DNA from: Sisyra terminalis
Lineage: Eukaryota > Arthropoda > Insecta > Neuroptera > Sisyridae
DNA: 64,000 nt
Assembly: GCA_958496175.1 (NCBI GenBank)
Contig: OY292276.1
Coordinates: 32,818,449-32,882,448 of the forward strand
Reading direction: 5' to 3'
Positions 51,201 to 62,942 of the stretch are shown here, one piece after another (position 1 is the first letter of the stretch; each line of letters begins with the position of its first letter). Below the pieces are notes generated by a model that was given only the letters and a program-made list of their open reading frames with translations, was not told the DNA's origin and searched no databases. The translations under genes were made by a program, and so were the position numbers.

Positions 51201-54200
51201 CCCGTGTAGTTGAATTGTTTCTTCTAGTGTCGTCAGCCTATGTCATCGTTTAGATATACACAGGTTTTCACTATTTTGGCCATTATTTTGTAATAGTATG
51301 ATGAATCTAGTGAACTGGAAAATGGTCGAGGTGGGTCTCACAATCCGCGGGCTGCGGGTTTTAAAGAATGGTATTTTGCCAAGCAATTACCGATATGAAG
51401 TCCTGACTTTTAAGTACAAGTATCACAATATGTGTGTGTTTGTCGTCTTTTTTCTAGATTTTTCTTGTAGAAATATAATGCACCGTCTTCTTGCCTCCTG
51501 GACGAATTATATGTACATAGTGACTAACTTTTTATCTCAAAAACTAACTGCCTCTTTATCTCGTAAGTTGACCGAAAAATTTGAATCACGAGACATAGGG
51601 GACGATAGTGTTTCGTCGTTTTTGCAATTTTCGAAGGTTTCCGTTGCGAGGTCTTGAATTTCTTCGGCAATTTAAAAAATATCCCTTTAGAGGAAACTGA
51701 GCTCAAAAGGGTTAAATCCCGATTGATCCATTCTTCTTTTTAATAAACTAATGATTTCAATCCGCTTTTTTCACTGTATTGAACTATTTAGAAATTAAAC
51801 AGCTGATAGTGTAATACAGTGTAATAACTGCTGGCAATAACCATTTGACAGCGCCATCTATATAGCCGATAGATGGACTCATGTCCCTTTTGGTGACGTC
51901 AATATCTGGCAACGTTGCATTTTCTACTTTATTTTTAACTAGAGGACCCGATGAACTTTGGACCACTTTACAATTGAATTGCAAAAATTAATTGATATCG
52001 GTAATATTGCCACATTTTTAATTATTAATATGTATATAGTTAAATACCCGTACTTATGCTCGATTTTAACAAACTAAGTGGGTTTTTGAAATATACATTT
52101 TATTTTACATATTTAGATTCATACTTTTTAGAACATTGAACATATTAAAACCCATATGCATATAAAAATTAATGAAATACCACTTATTCGTGAGTTTTTA
52201 GACATATAACCCATAATAGTTTTGGTGATTTTTATTTGTACTGTTCAGAACTGTCTCTAATTTTAAAAATAATTTCTACCCTTTCACTACTCTTTACACT
52301 TTTAACGCATTTGCTAAATATAAAATAAATATTGCTAAGATCCTATCATAATTTCGGCTATAAATATCAACACGAAAGATATTACGAAGATTACGAAGGT
52401 TTTATTTTATTGACTAATTGGAAATATTAGATTTTATAGATCGCGGGATTATTCATAATAATACTTTTAAAATAAGATTTATTTATAACATTCACACGAA
52501 ATATGAATTAAATTATTTTGACTCTTAAATTCAACTAATAAAAAAGTCAAATCCAAACGGTTGCTATGCGTTTTTTAAAAATCGCAGGGATCAATGTTTA
52601 CAAATAATATATAAGTGTGTGTGATGTGAACAAACAATTACGAAATATGTAAAACCTAATTTATTTAAAAACGCATTTTTTTTTAAATAAGAAGACAATT
52701 CAGGTTGGTTAAAAATTTTGCTAAAAATGGTTCAGGTTAAAATTTTTTTTATGGAATATAAATTGAAAACATTTTATTTTTGTGAATCAAGAAGCCTGAT
52801 GAAGTTACGATACGTAACGAAACGTAGCTAATTGAATAATAAAAATATTAAATAAAAAACCGATCTTAAACAGCCTGAATTGTCTTCTTATTTAAAAAAA
52901 ATAAAAGCTGAGATCTGAATTTTATCATCTATTCTAATGGTTATTTTGTTAACCTAGAAGTAGACGAATCCAACAAATCATAGATCATGAAAATCGGTTT
53001 AGCCATTCTTCAGTTATAAATAGTTAAACTAACACGATTTTATTTTGAATATATAGATTTATTGTGCGAAGAAGTTAGGCATAATGAAAATTTAGCTACA
53101 AAAGAGAAAATTATGTAATTAAATTAGAGTTAAATTAACAAAAAAAAAAACGCGAATTAAATTAAAAACAAAGTAGAAAATACAACATTGCCAGATATTC
53201 ACGTTTCTAAAAGAGATATGAAGCGATTTATATACAATACCTTGATTTTTTTATGGAAAATTTATAGAGTTGTTAGTCTCTGTCTATGCTGTACAATGTT
53301 GGACTAATTGTTTAGGATTATGTCGTTTACAGATAGTAGAATTAAGATACCTTTGGTTTCGGTCAAAATCTAATCTTCAGTTCCCCTCTTCAATAATATT
53401 TTATTTTATTCTTCAAAACCATGCAAATTAAAAAAAATATAAGAAATGCACCAAATAACTATGCAGCTTATTTGAAGCTTGAATCGATCGCATGTAGTGT
53501 TCGTGCTCGTAGCTTAGATTATTGTTTTAGTCGATATTCACCTGTTCGGATCTCTCTACGCAAAGCTGATCTAAAGGTCCCACAACAACTCATTGAAAAC
53601 GCCATTACGACTCTCAGGTAAGCTTTTTGTTGTAAAAAATATACAAGTGAATTGCTTTTTGCGTGCTTTTCTTTAGCACATTAAAATGTTTTTTTTAATA
53701 TTTCTTTATTTACTCATAATTTGTGTGAGCTTAAAATTCATTTTACATTTACGTTTTAGTCCCAGTTTAACCGGAAAGAAATCAAATGAAATATTACAAG
53801 GAGGCATAAGTAGTATTAAACTAGCTGCTAGCAGTATGGCTAAGAAGCTAGATGAAATCAAAGAAGCGATATCAGCTACTTCGACGCCGGTTAAAATTGG
53901 AAATTTAACTACATCTAGTGGAAGTCGTAATAGTACGTTGGAAAGACTAGGAGTTACAAGCAGATGTGATGGCGGAGATCCGTTGCATCATGGTGAAGGT
54001 GACTCTACTGATGGGAGCGATGGTGGAGATCGAATTCGACGAATTTCTGCTGAATTCGGAAACTATAAAGGAAGTGTTTCGAATCTCAAAGAGTCAGATG
54101 AAATTGCGACAATACCCGATAATTTATATTCTACAATAAATGAAAATGGTAAGTGTTCAAAATATTTATCTTTTTCTATTGATACGTTTTTACTATTTAT

Positions 54201-56781
54201 GTTGACTAGGTTCGTTGGATTTGTGTTTAAGGCACAAAAATAATTTATTTTATACCCAAGTTTTGTTTATGTAAATAACAGTACACACTTATTTATTTTA
54301 TTGCAACAATAGTTAAATCGACGGTTGTCGCATTCGTTTTATTTTTACTATTGGATTCGGATAGCCCAGGCGTTTAATCGCATGTGGTATCTTGGTCTCT
54401 TATATAAGCGCAAGGCATTTTTACCTTCTCAGTATTTCCTTATCCTATTTATCAAATCGCAGCATCAGTGTGAAATGTGGAGCCTCTGCCTTTTTTCCTA
54501 TTCTTGCTGTAGTGCCACAGGGGAGTATTATTAGTCCTCTTTTTAACATCATCTACACGGCCGATATTCCAACTCACCCAAATATCTGTATTTTCACTTA
54601 TGCTGATTATAAAGCAATCCTTTCCACGACCTCGATAACACCATATCGATCTCATCTCGGGATGGTGTCCAAATTGGAAAATAAAAATTTAGATTAAAAA
54701 AAGTGTGATGTCACGCTAGGACGACTGACGTACCTTCCAATTTACTTTAACAACAACACTGTCCCAACTGCTTCCAAGGTTCGTTATCTAGGTTTCTACT
54801 TAGATAGCCACTGGAATAACCTGGAATCCACATATTAAATTCAAAAGACAAGTACTAAACTAACGATACGGACTATTAAGTAGACTATTAGAACCTAAAT
54901 CTTCAATAAATACGAAACCTAAACTGACGATTTACTAAACTCTACAACGACCTATCTGGGCTTACGGACCAGAATTGTGGGGCTCCGCAAAACCATCCAA
55001 CATCCAAATTATCCAATCCTTCCAATCAAAAATTCTTCGTCGAATAATCAATACTCTTTATTATGTTAACAACTGAATTATATACAATGATCTCAACTTT
55101 CCTTTAGTCACTACCTTAAACCAAAACGCTTCCAAAATTTCCACTCCAATTTAGTCGATTATCCTAATTATCCTAACCCTAATGCCCAAATTCTTTCCTC
55201 TGAAACCCATCCAGATAACATTCTACGTAGGTTAAAGCGATTCTTAGAGAATCCCAATTGTCCTAGGTTCATGACAATATCAACATTTATCGTTGATAGG
55301 TATGATCTCTTAAGGGTGAATATGTTAAAGTTTATATATTAAGGTTTAAATTCGAAAATAGTGGATTCTTTTATTCTTTCTTTTTTTGAAAAATATTTTT
55401 GATATAAATAAGGAGTTTTTGCAAATATTTTAACTTTTAAATTTCTGGTCTTTTTTATCAAAACCAATATTTTGTTTTTTGGTTGTACTTTATAAATCAT
55501 AACAGTAGATCTATTTGTATTATTTTTAAAATTATCATAGATTTTTAATGCACAAAATTGTTTTAATTAATGAATTAATTCTTTCATTGAAATATTTTAA
55601 CAGATCAGTTGTAGTTTAGTATAATATAAAAAATATTGTAACATTTTTCTAGATGACAATCAATACGACTTCGAGATAACATTGACTTCATGTTCCCAAT
55701 GCCACAATTGTTTGGCTTTACTCTACGATGAAGATATCATGTTAAATTGGTTTGCTGAAGATTCCAATTTAAACACCACATGTCAAACTTGTAATCGTCC
55801 CACAGTCCCATTATTAACAATAACAGTTGATAATGGTGACCCATTTAGTGTTCCATACTTAAGTCCATTAGTTTTACGTAAAGAATTGGAAAATATTTTA
55901 ATACGTGAAGGAGACCTTACCTTAGCTGATGCTAAATTTGTCGACGAACATCCAATTATCTACTGGAACCTAGTGTGGATTTTTGAGCGCATTAACGTCC
56001 AAAGTCATTTGCCTCAATTGTGCTTGAAGAAAAATCTAAACAAAACAGAAATTGACCAAGAAGACAATAAAAACGAGACGGAAAGCAGTAATAATTTAGA
56101 AGAAACAATTAATCCAGATGCACCTCGTGATATTCTTAGAACTTTGGTGCAGGATGGAGCTGATCCATTATCCCAAGGAAATTCTCAAAATGGTTTTTTT
56201 TAGTTATATTAGGTTGGGAAGTTTTTATTATTAATTGTACATTTTTAGGACGTGGTTATCAAGGGTCCATTGGAGTACGTTGCTTGTGGGATAATCCGAA
56301 GTTGCATGGAGAAGGACCTCCTATGTATTTACTGTGGCAACGACGGGATAGTCCCAGCGCTTTACTCAGCGCATTGATAACAGATCAAACAGCGATTAGT
56401 AAATCGTAAGTATTTAATCAATTAGTTTTTATAATTTAAATATTTTTTTTCTTTCATTTTAGCGTAATGCAAAAAATAATAACCAGTGTTCGTTGCAATG
56501 ATTTAGTAGAACCGTTGAAACGATTAGCCACCGAAAGAGATAAACTTCAATCAAATAAAATTACAAATAAAACTCATTCAATATATCGTGACGTTCTATT
56601 TCTAGCATTCAAAGCATTGGGAAAAAATAATATAGACTTATTAGCATTTGATCGAGAATATGCATCCGCCTATGAACGTTTGCCTGAAAAGAATAGTAAA
56701 CTTTATCGTCCACAGGATCGACCACTTAGTTTAGGAGCAACATGTTGTAGACAGTATTTTAAACCCCTTTCGCTTCAATGA
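42252..56781 (+). CDS. Crag: Crag / DENND4-type DENN-domain Rab GEF (20 coding exons, 1616 aa)
   Basis: The family promotes GDP-GTP exchange on Rab10/Rab11-type GTPases; fly Crag works in polarised secretion and binds calmodulin. Coding exons: 42252-42347, 42403-42601, 46164-46491, 46551-46893, 46951-47314, 47373-47494, 47632-47805, 47863-48027, 48083-48305, 48375-48528, 49415-49708, 49771-49931, 49985-50173, 50237-50498, 50553-50837, 53531-53617, 53760-54148, 55653-56192, 56249-56405, 56463-56781. They total 4851 nt with all junctions in phase. It starts [19 protein letters not shown], as DENND4 proteins do. Order: MABP (about 40-200), uDENN (about 205-320), cDENN and dDENN (about 323-670), a PPR-like region ([32 protein letters not shown]), a disordered middle, and a C-terminal domain with two CxxC pairs. 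Length is close to fly Crag (about 1670 aa). Confidence 0.93.
43073..43275. repeat. Palindromic MITE family P, copy 4
   Basis: GCCTCAAGTCCCTTTTAGAACAG at the left and an inverted TAAAAGAGACTTAAGCC at the right. Confidence 0.65.
43391..43637. mobile_element. Short TIR element with TATT target duplication (247 bp)
   Basis: The ends AGGGGGCATCCATTAAATAC and, inverted, AGGGAGTATTCATTACTTAC are flanked by TATT at 43387-43390 and 43638-43641. Elements with (A)GGGGGCATCCAT ends are widespread in insect genomes. No coding capacity. Confidence 0.7.
43698..43905. repeat. Cluster of GTATCTAAGATAC palindromes
   Basis: About eight variants of the word (A)GTATCTAAGATAC(T) or its halves are packed into 200 bp. 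A weaker set occurs at about 42740-42900. It may be the long inverted terminal repeat of one larger element with copy 4 of family P and the 247-bp MITE nested inside. Confidence 0.5.
44406..44629. repeat. Palindromic MITE family P, copy 5
   Basis: GGCTCAAGTCTCTTTAACCG at the left and an inverted CTAAAAGAGACTTGAACC at the right, with the CAACGTTGCCAGATATTGA arm. Confidence 0.7.
44860..44997 (-). repeat. Hammerhead-like repeat bracketed by inverted repeats (copy d)
   Basis: A 26-nt inverted repeat, 44860-44885 and 44972-44997, has one mismatch. Between its arms, on the minus strand, is CTAATGA (44922-44916), then GAAAC (44897-44893) with the same spacing as copy c but one change in the CTGATGA box. 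Read as a decayed copy. Confidence 0.4.
48713..48742 (-). repeat. Hammerhead-like core (copy c)
   Basis: On the minus strand: CTGATGA (48742-48736), a stem ACAGT/ACTGT with loop CAAAG, then GAAAC (48717-48713). The flank shares TTAATTTATTAATTGTGACTCGG with the region beside copy d, so both belong to one repeat family. Crag intron 10. Confidence 0.45.
48893..49062 (-). repeat. tRNA-derived SINE, 5'-truncated copy
   Basis: The minus strand has a B-box-like GGCTCGATCC, then the tail CTAGAGTCACTAAAAACCTTG shared with the copies at 62153 and 57449. Crag intron 10. Confidence 0.55.
50174..50236 (+). other. Crag: 63-nt stop-free mini-intron in Crag
   Basis: GTATTA donor and TTTCATAG acceptor. A multiple of three with no stop in frame. 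If retained it would add 21 mostly hydrophobic residues ([18 protein letters not shown]) inside the disordered middle of the protein. Spliced, the protein reads [14 protein letters not shown], which looks like ordinary linker. Confidence 0.75.
51877..53225. mobile_element. MITE family P copy 6, split by a 1.1 kb insertion
   Basis: The left arm of the palindrome lies at 51877-51939 and the right part at about 53059-53225. The DNA between them, 51940-53058, begins TAGAGGACCC and ends AATATATAGAT. It is an unclassified element and itself contains the hammerhead-like inverted repeat unit at 52678-52900. Crag intron 15. Confidence 0.6.
52678..52900 (+). repeat. Hammerhead-like core inside a perfect 27-nt inverted repeat (copy b)
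   Basis: 52678-52704 and 52874-52900 are perfect reverse complements over 27 nt. Between them, CTGATGA (52796-52802), a perfect 6-bp stem GTTACG/CGTAAC with a three-base loop (52804-52818) and GAAAC (52819-52823) match the conserved hammerhead core. Penelope-like retroelements are known to carry hammerhead motifs. A convincing stem III and cleavage site were not found. Confidence 0.5.
54310..55320 (+). pseudogene. Jockey-type LINE reverse transcriptase fragment
   Basis: A 5'-truncated, frameshifted ORF2 segment in Crag intron 17. It shows RT motifs [13 protein letters not shown] and ADIPTHPN, then [11 protein letters not shown], where the catalytic YADD has become YADY. Further on come [11 protein letters not shown], then (other frames) a [24 protein letters not shown] thumb segment and [12 protein letters not shown]. 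Multiple stops and frame changes show it is dead. The order of motifs is as in jockey-clade elements. Confidence 0.8.
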
Positions 56782-57448
56782 TATGAAAAGGAATCGGAAA
56801 GCGAAGACAGGGAAAAGTTAAAGTCGCGTTTATAATAAAAGTTTGATAATCAAGAGAGTATATATTATGAAATATATGAATAAATAAGGTTGTGCTTCTA
56901 GACACCAATCTAATTGGTAAATTATTTTTGTTGTTTAAAATTTTTTAAGTTGCATTCTTCTTATTTATTAATTTTTGTATAGAAAATGTTTTTAGATTTT
57001 TTAAAACTATAATTCGTCGCGTAATTTGTTTTTATAAATTAGAAATATAAGCTATTTTTGAAATGCATTAAGTGGAAAATATCATAGCACTTCGACACAG
57101 TAAAATTATTGTTTCTTTTCCTAAAGATAATTTAAAAAAATACACAACGAACTCAAAATATTTACAACTATTTGTTAAAAAAAATATATTTGTGCCTAAC
57201 AACATTTATCTGTAAAAAATAAGTTAAAATATTTTGTTGTTAAAATATTACTATAATTCACTATTACGTTTTTAAATTTCTGTTAGTAATTTTTAAAAAA
57301 ATAAATTTCATAAGACAACATAATTGGTATATTACGGTTCTTGATTATTCATAAAAATGTGAATTGAGTTATATGTACTAAGTCGAATTTAAAAACTTTG
57401 TTTTATGGGAAAAACCACGACAAGACAAAACAGAGCACTGGCATACTC

Positions 57449-57840
57449 TACTGGTGGATGAGTGGTCTAGATCAGTGCTTCTTAAACTAGGGGGCTAGCT
57501 CCTTAGAGGACCCTGGAGCTCCTGTCGGAGAGCCGTGACATATTTCTTTAATAATAATTACTTAAATAAAATGCAGTTGTTCTCTAAAATCTAAAATTTT
57601 TGGAAAAGGGAGCTTTGGCTATTTTTTCCGATTTAGAGGGCCGTGCTATGAAAAAGTTTGAGGAGCACAGATCTAAATAACCGTTCCGAAACTAGTAGGT
57701 GCTGGGTTGGTGGCAAATTTTCTTAGATTTCTCAGTTTACGTATTCTTGTTAACCCTATAGTCGCCAAAGACTTTAACTGTTAATTAAAAACAATGATGA
57801 TTAACTGTTACAAAGCAATGATGAATAACCAATAAAAGTT
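57449..57840 (+). repeat. tRNA-derived SINE interrupted by a MITE
   Basis: The head CTACTGGTGGATGAGTGGTC (A-box-like) is cut at about 57472 and resumes at 57671-57678 with AACCGTTCCGAAACTAGTAG. The tail CCCTATAGTCGCCAAAGACTT follows, as in the copy at 62153. Confidence 0.65.
57473..57670. mobile_element. Non-autonomous hAT-like element (198 bp)
   Basis: The TIRs CAGTGCTTCTTAAACT and, inverted, CTGTGCTCCTCAAACT match the typical hAT consensus CAGTG.TTCTCAAAC. Candidate 8-bp target sites GTCTAGAT (57465-57472) and ATCTAAAT (57671-57678) agree at 6 of 8 positions. Nested in a SINE. Confidence 0.7.
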
Positions 57841-59137
57841 AAAAGATCCATGGCTATACAAAATTTTATTCAGTTGAGGAAAAAACAAATGCGATAAAGT
57901 ATTTTATTTGTACTGGCAGATATTTTTATACCTGAACTATTAAAATTGATTATTATAAGAATTTTGGTTGACAAATTTTACAACATACGTTTGATTTGTG
58001 GAAGAAGAAATGTTCAAAATTAGTAGTAAAATATCCTGGAAAATTAAAGGAAATTGCTATTGTAAAGACTTTGGTTTGAGACTACAATACTTATTGACCA
58101 ATACCATCAATACTTGAATGAAATAAACATAAAATGTTCTCTTCTGCCATGTTTTATTTTGTGATAGTTCTGTTTTGATCTGTTCTGTTTTGTCATTAAA
58201 TCATAGAAAACAACACAAATAATTTTTGTTAAACATATTACATTACCTGCGATATCAAATCTGACTTTTTGAATACGAGAAGAATACTTTGTAATTCAGG
58301 ATTGGATAAAAATGAAAGAAATGCCCACTCTACAATTCCTTGTTAGTGATTGTAGTTATTTAACTAATTTAGTTTTTTATTATTATTAGTGCAGAAGGAT
58401 GTGCAACAACAACAAAAAAAAAACTAATTTATAGTTATAATAACTATAACAATAATTAATGTTGTGTTTATAATAAGTTCTAGTTTATCATATCCACAAA
58501 CTATGTTCAAAACTATATTTTTGACAAACATCAAATTCAAAGTGAACTTGATAAGCCTACGATCAAAATTAAATTATCATAGAATCTTTTGAATTCGCAG
58601 TTGTATACTCTTTTTGCAGTCTTTAGGTTTTTATGCAATGAAAAAATTAACTACTTAATAATTTTTTTCTTGTGGAATTAAAAATTACAACAAATACTAC
58701 AAAGTGAAGTTTTGAAAAAAAAAATATCCAATCCGAACTTGAAAATGCTGTAGCTCTGTAAAAAACTTGCTTTTATGCATTTATCCGCTTTTTAATTGGC
58801 TGTAAAATTATGATTATTTTTATATGTTTAAATATAAAGATATATTTATAGGAATATTTTTAATTAAAAATTATTAATAAACTTAAAAGTATTTAAAAGT
58901 TTATATGGTAATGTAAAAAGGCTTGTTGAAGAAAGTGATGCGATGGTACCATTTTCTATTCCTGTAAAGTAATTAAACTCGTTATCAAATGAAAAAATAC
59001 TCACTTGAGTTCAACCTCAGTTCAAAAAAAAACTTTAATTTGTAATTAATGATTTTAATCGTTAGCATACGTTAATAGTAAAATGCATAGTCTGCCTTTT
59101 AATTTCGTATATTATTTAATAAAAGCAAGCTGTAGAA

Positions 59138-59260
59138 CCCACAGAGGTGTGGTATAGAGGAGTCATGCTGTACTTTTTTTTGACATCTTAATTGATTTGG
59201 TAGTTCTATCTCTCTCCAACTGAATTTTACTTCAACAAAATCGGTCGAAATGGTCGTAGT
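59138..59260. repeat. Dispersed repeat T, copy 2
   Basis: Matches 31250-31365 in the order CACAGAGGT, GTATAGAGGAGTCATG, CTATCTCTCTCCAACT and ACTTCAACAA. Confidence 0.45.
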
Positions 59261-62152
59261 CACCGAGCAACAGTAAAGAGATGGACATGTTCAACTTAGG
59301 TAGACAAAGATAGAATCTTCGAAATTTAAGGTGATTTATTGGGCCATGAAGAAAGCATTGGCTGTATACAACATGACTACTCTATACTACATCTCTATGG
59401 TAGAATCATAATCCTTAGACAAAGAACCGATAAGTGCCTCCATTTTCAGTCACTGTTCTTTTTTCTTCATTTTACCCACTACCAAGCTCAAAAAAAAAAA
59501 CACTTTTACATCGTTTTTCTTTGTTTAATAACCGTAAAATCTGGATTGTAGGAGTATCTAGATACTTTTTTCTAATTAGTCTAGAAAACTCTTGTTACAC
59601 TATTTCAAAAAAGTATAAGTGGTTCTTATTATACACATAAGTTTATTTCTTTCAATGGTACAACCAAATACATTTTTAATTAACTAAGTATATATTTATG
59701 TAAATTACATGTAGAAAAAAACCATTACCAATCATAAACGTTATTTTTTATATAGTTCTATGCCTAACTTTTCTATTCTCTTTTCATTTAATACATATTG
59801 GTGTAAATTCATAAATATATGTTGGTCACAAATAATACCGTATACAGAACCAAATATTTTTAGAAGAAACAACTAGAGTTAACTCAAGTGTTTATTTAAA
59901 TATTTAATTATTACATTTTAGAAATTCAATAATGGCTAATAAAAAGAAATACTGATTTGTTCTTATTTTTTGTATTTTATTTACATATATCTTAGTTGAA
60001 AATCAAGAATAAATATTGATAATATTAAATTTGTTTGAATGAAAGTTCACTCGAGTGATAAATGTACTCGAGACGCTTTCTTGCAATCGAATCATGAGTG
60101 AAAAATTCGTGCTAAACGAAAATATCTTCGTAAAATAAAAAAAAAATGTGATGGATTTGTAAAATGTGTGTTGTGAAATATGAACGAAAGGAAACAATTC
60201 CAATTTTATAATATTATGTTGAATTTAATTTTGTGACTAGTCTGATTAAAACTGAGAACTTTCACAATTAAGTTAATTTTTTTAGGATTTTTTAAAATCA
60301 TAATAGATTAGTATCTTTTTAAATTGATTTTAGTTAATAATTTTACATATTAATTGAAAAATTCAAAACAAAAAAAAATGTACCTAATTAAATGAATTGG
60401 ATGTAAAAATTTAATGATAAAATCAAAAAAAAAAAACATTTTCATGTTTGCTACATTGAAATTGAAGTTTTACTTTTTGTGAAAATATATAATACTTACA
60501 TTATACATACATAAATATATTTCAAGGAATATCAACCCAAAATATGATAGTTTCTTAAACAAAAATGAAACAATTCAAATGAGACTTATATTATTTTTTA
60601 CTATGTCTACGAATACTAACCATATCGAATGGGAATATTTTTGTAATATTAAAATTAGCAATTATTAAATTATATACCTATATTTTTAGAATTTACACAA
60701 TTCATCAATCTCAATGCTTAAAAAAATTAAAAAAAAAATCAGACTTTTTTTTAAATAAGAAAGTTAATTGTTATGTAGGATTTTGGAAAACCTTTTATAT
60801 ATTTTTTTTATTTCCCTTAAAGAAATGGTGAGATTGTAGTTTAAGAAATGGTCTGTGTTCAAGGTAATGAAGAAAGTTAACAGTATCTAATCCTTACCTG
60901 TATTTTAACAATTCGCAAATTCAATGATTTCAAATATTTTTACTGAACTTTTCGCTGAATTATGCACATTGCAATGTGTGTGCAATAAAACGATTTTTTT
61001 CACATCAAATGCTTGATTTATGTCTTACAGTTACTTATGTTCTGTTTATATGTAATATTTCCCTTTTAGTTAATAAAAATTATATTTTATTATTTTCAAT
61101 TTGTGCTTCATTAACAAAATTTACACTTAAACATATTTTTAGCAATATTTGAGCTTCTGGATTCTACAAAAAAAATTGATAACACAAGGCTAGGTACTTG
61201 TATTAAAGGATAATAAGAGAGACAATTTCTAGAATGAATATCTCCTTGAAATATAAATAATTGTATTGTCAAATACACTGTGTAGGATTTTATAGGCACC
61301 GATGTATAAAACACCAATAGTGAGCCGAACTTTTGTATAGCGTAACGGGCGTAATGCAATTTGTATTCTGCGGTTACATCTTAAGAACAATCAACGTTTT
61401 TTTTTTCTTTGGATAACAGTGGCTTAATCAACCTCAGTATTGATAAAACAATTTCAACAAAGAACCAACAAATTATCAGAGAGTAACTTATCGACGCAAA
61501 AAATATTTTAATAGTTTACTACACGCTATATTAACATTAGCGTTCGTTTTTTTCGCAAAATCGTTTTATTTGGCTTTATTCACATATTTTTATTTGCTAA
61601 TAGTAATAATTTTCAATTAATATGTGCTTTTGATTAATTGTACTATTAAGAGTATCTACTTTCATACTATTACGATTTTATTTTTGAAGTTATACTTCTT
61701 CCGGTGTACCATAAGAGGGAGAAAATAAAATGGCATAACAAATCCTGTAACGAAAATCGCTGTTACGTTCACTGAACTGTATTTATGGATTTTGCGCTGA
61801 ACAGTAAACAAGAAGCCACGCTAGAGACAACTCTGGGTTGTACCACCTCAAGGTTTATAAACTACACAGGTTGCCCCATTAGAAAAAAAAATTACGTCAT
61901 ACGAAGAGTTTTGAAATTTGAATCAGTCTGAAGATATATACGAATTTCTATTGTATACGTCACGTAGCGTATGAGGCCACCTGTGTATTTTATAAACCTT
62001 GGTACCACCTGCGCTGGCACAAATTTAGATTGATTTAAACAAAATACAACTGCACATGTGCTTAAACGGGTAACTTCTGCTATCTGTAAAGTTTGAAATC
62101 AAGCCAACTTCGTGAGATGATGTATGTGTTTTTTAAAACCAAAACTAACTTT

Positions 62153-62330
62153 AGCCTGCTAGTGGCTGAGTGGTATAGATGACCACTCCAAAACTGGTAA
62201 GTGTTGGGTTCAATTCTCGTATCGTACAAATTTTCGATATTTCTCGATTATGGATTTGATTAACCCTAGAGTCGCTAAAAACCTTAGTAGTTATCAGTAG
62301 TTATGAAGCGATGATAAATAACTATAAAAA
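62153..62330 (+). repeat. tRNA-derived SINE, best copy
   Basis: The tRNA-like head has an A-box-like TGGCTGAGTGGT and a B-box-like GGGTTCAATTC, followed by an unrelated body (TTTTCGATATTTCTCGATT) and tail CCTAGAGTCGCTAAAAACCTT. Same layout as 2291-2450. The head does not fold into a full functional tRNA. Confidence 0.7.
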
Positions 62331-62894
62331 AATAATTTTATGTTATTACATTTTGCAAATTAGTTTTCCGTTTCCGACGCCAAAAATTCGCCATCTATTA
62401 ACCGACCGAAAAGACTTAGAGCCTAAAATTTAATTTTCTCTGTCCTCTGGGTGAAACTTTATTTGGAAGATAAATGCCACTCTCTAGATTTGAAAATATC
62501 GGTCCTTAAGGATATGATGTTTTTATTCATGGTGAAATTACCTGTTCTCAGTAATATGAAATTCAAATTTGAATATGCTTATTTAGTATTTTAAACATTA
62601 TGAGGACTAACCCTGAACCTTTTTACAAATTAAAAGATCCTTGATATGATAAATCTCTTTTCTGAAAATGAACGTAGCGTTGACTTAAGATGATTGATTT
62701 TATAGATAGATCGTCATTTACAAACTAATGTTATCAATAATTTTGTATAGTTATAGTTTGAACGCTAAGAAATTAGGTTTCGTTACAAAATATCAAATAA
62801 GTAAAAATATTTTTTAAATTAAGTACAAAATGCTTATTGTCATACTAAGTTGATTTGTAAAGTAGTTGATTTGAAGTCCCTGTATCAAAATTGC

Positions 62895-62942
62895 ATAAGA
62901 CAAAGGATATAAAGAAGAATATAAAGGATATAAAGAAGAACA
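62895..62942. repeat. Short tandem repeat
   Basis: AGGATATAAAGAAGA occurs twice in tandem with a related AAGAATATAA linker. Another small tandem, GTAGAAGAC repeated three times, lies at about 29545-29571. Confidence 0.6.

Noticed and set aside
54392..54697. Host gene in Crag intron 17
   Set aside because: Clear reverse transcriptase motifs with stops and frameshifts; a dead LINE.
62153..62225. Functional tRNA gene
   Set aside because: Same SINE family as above; no complete cloverleaf.
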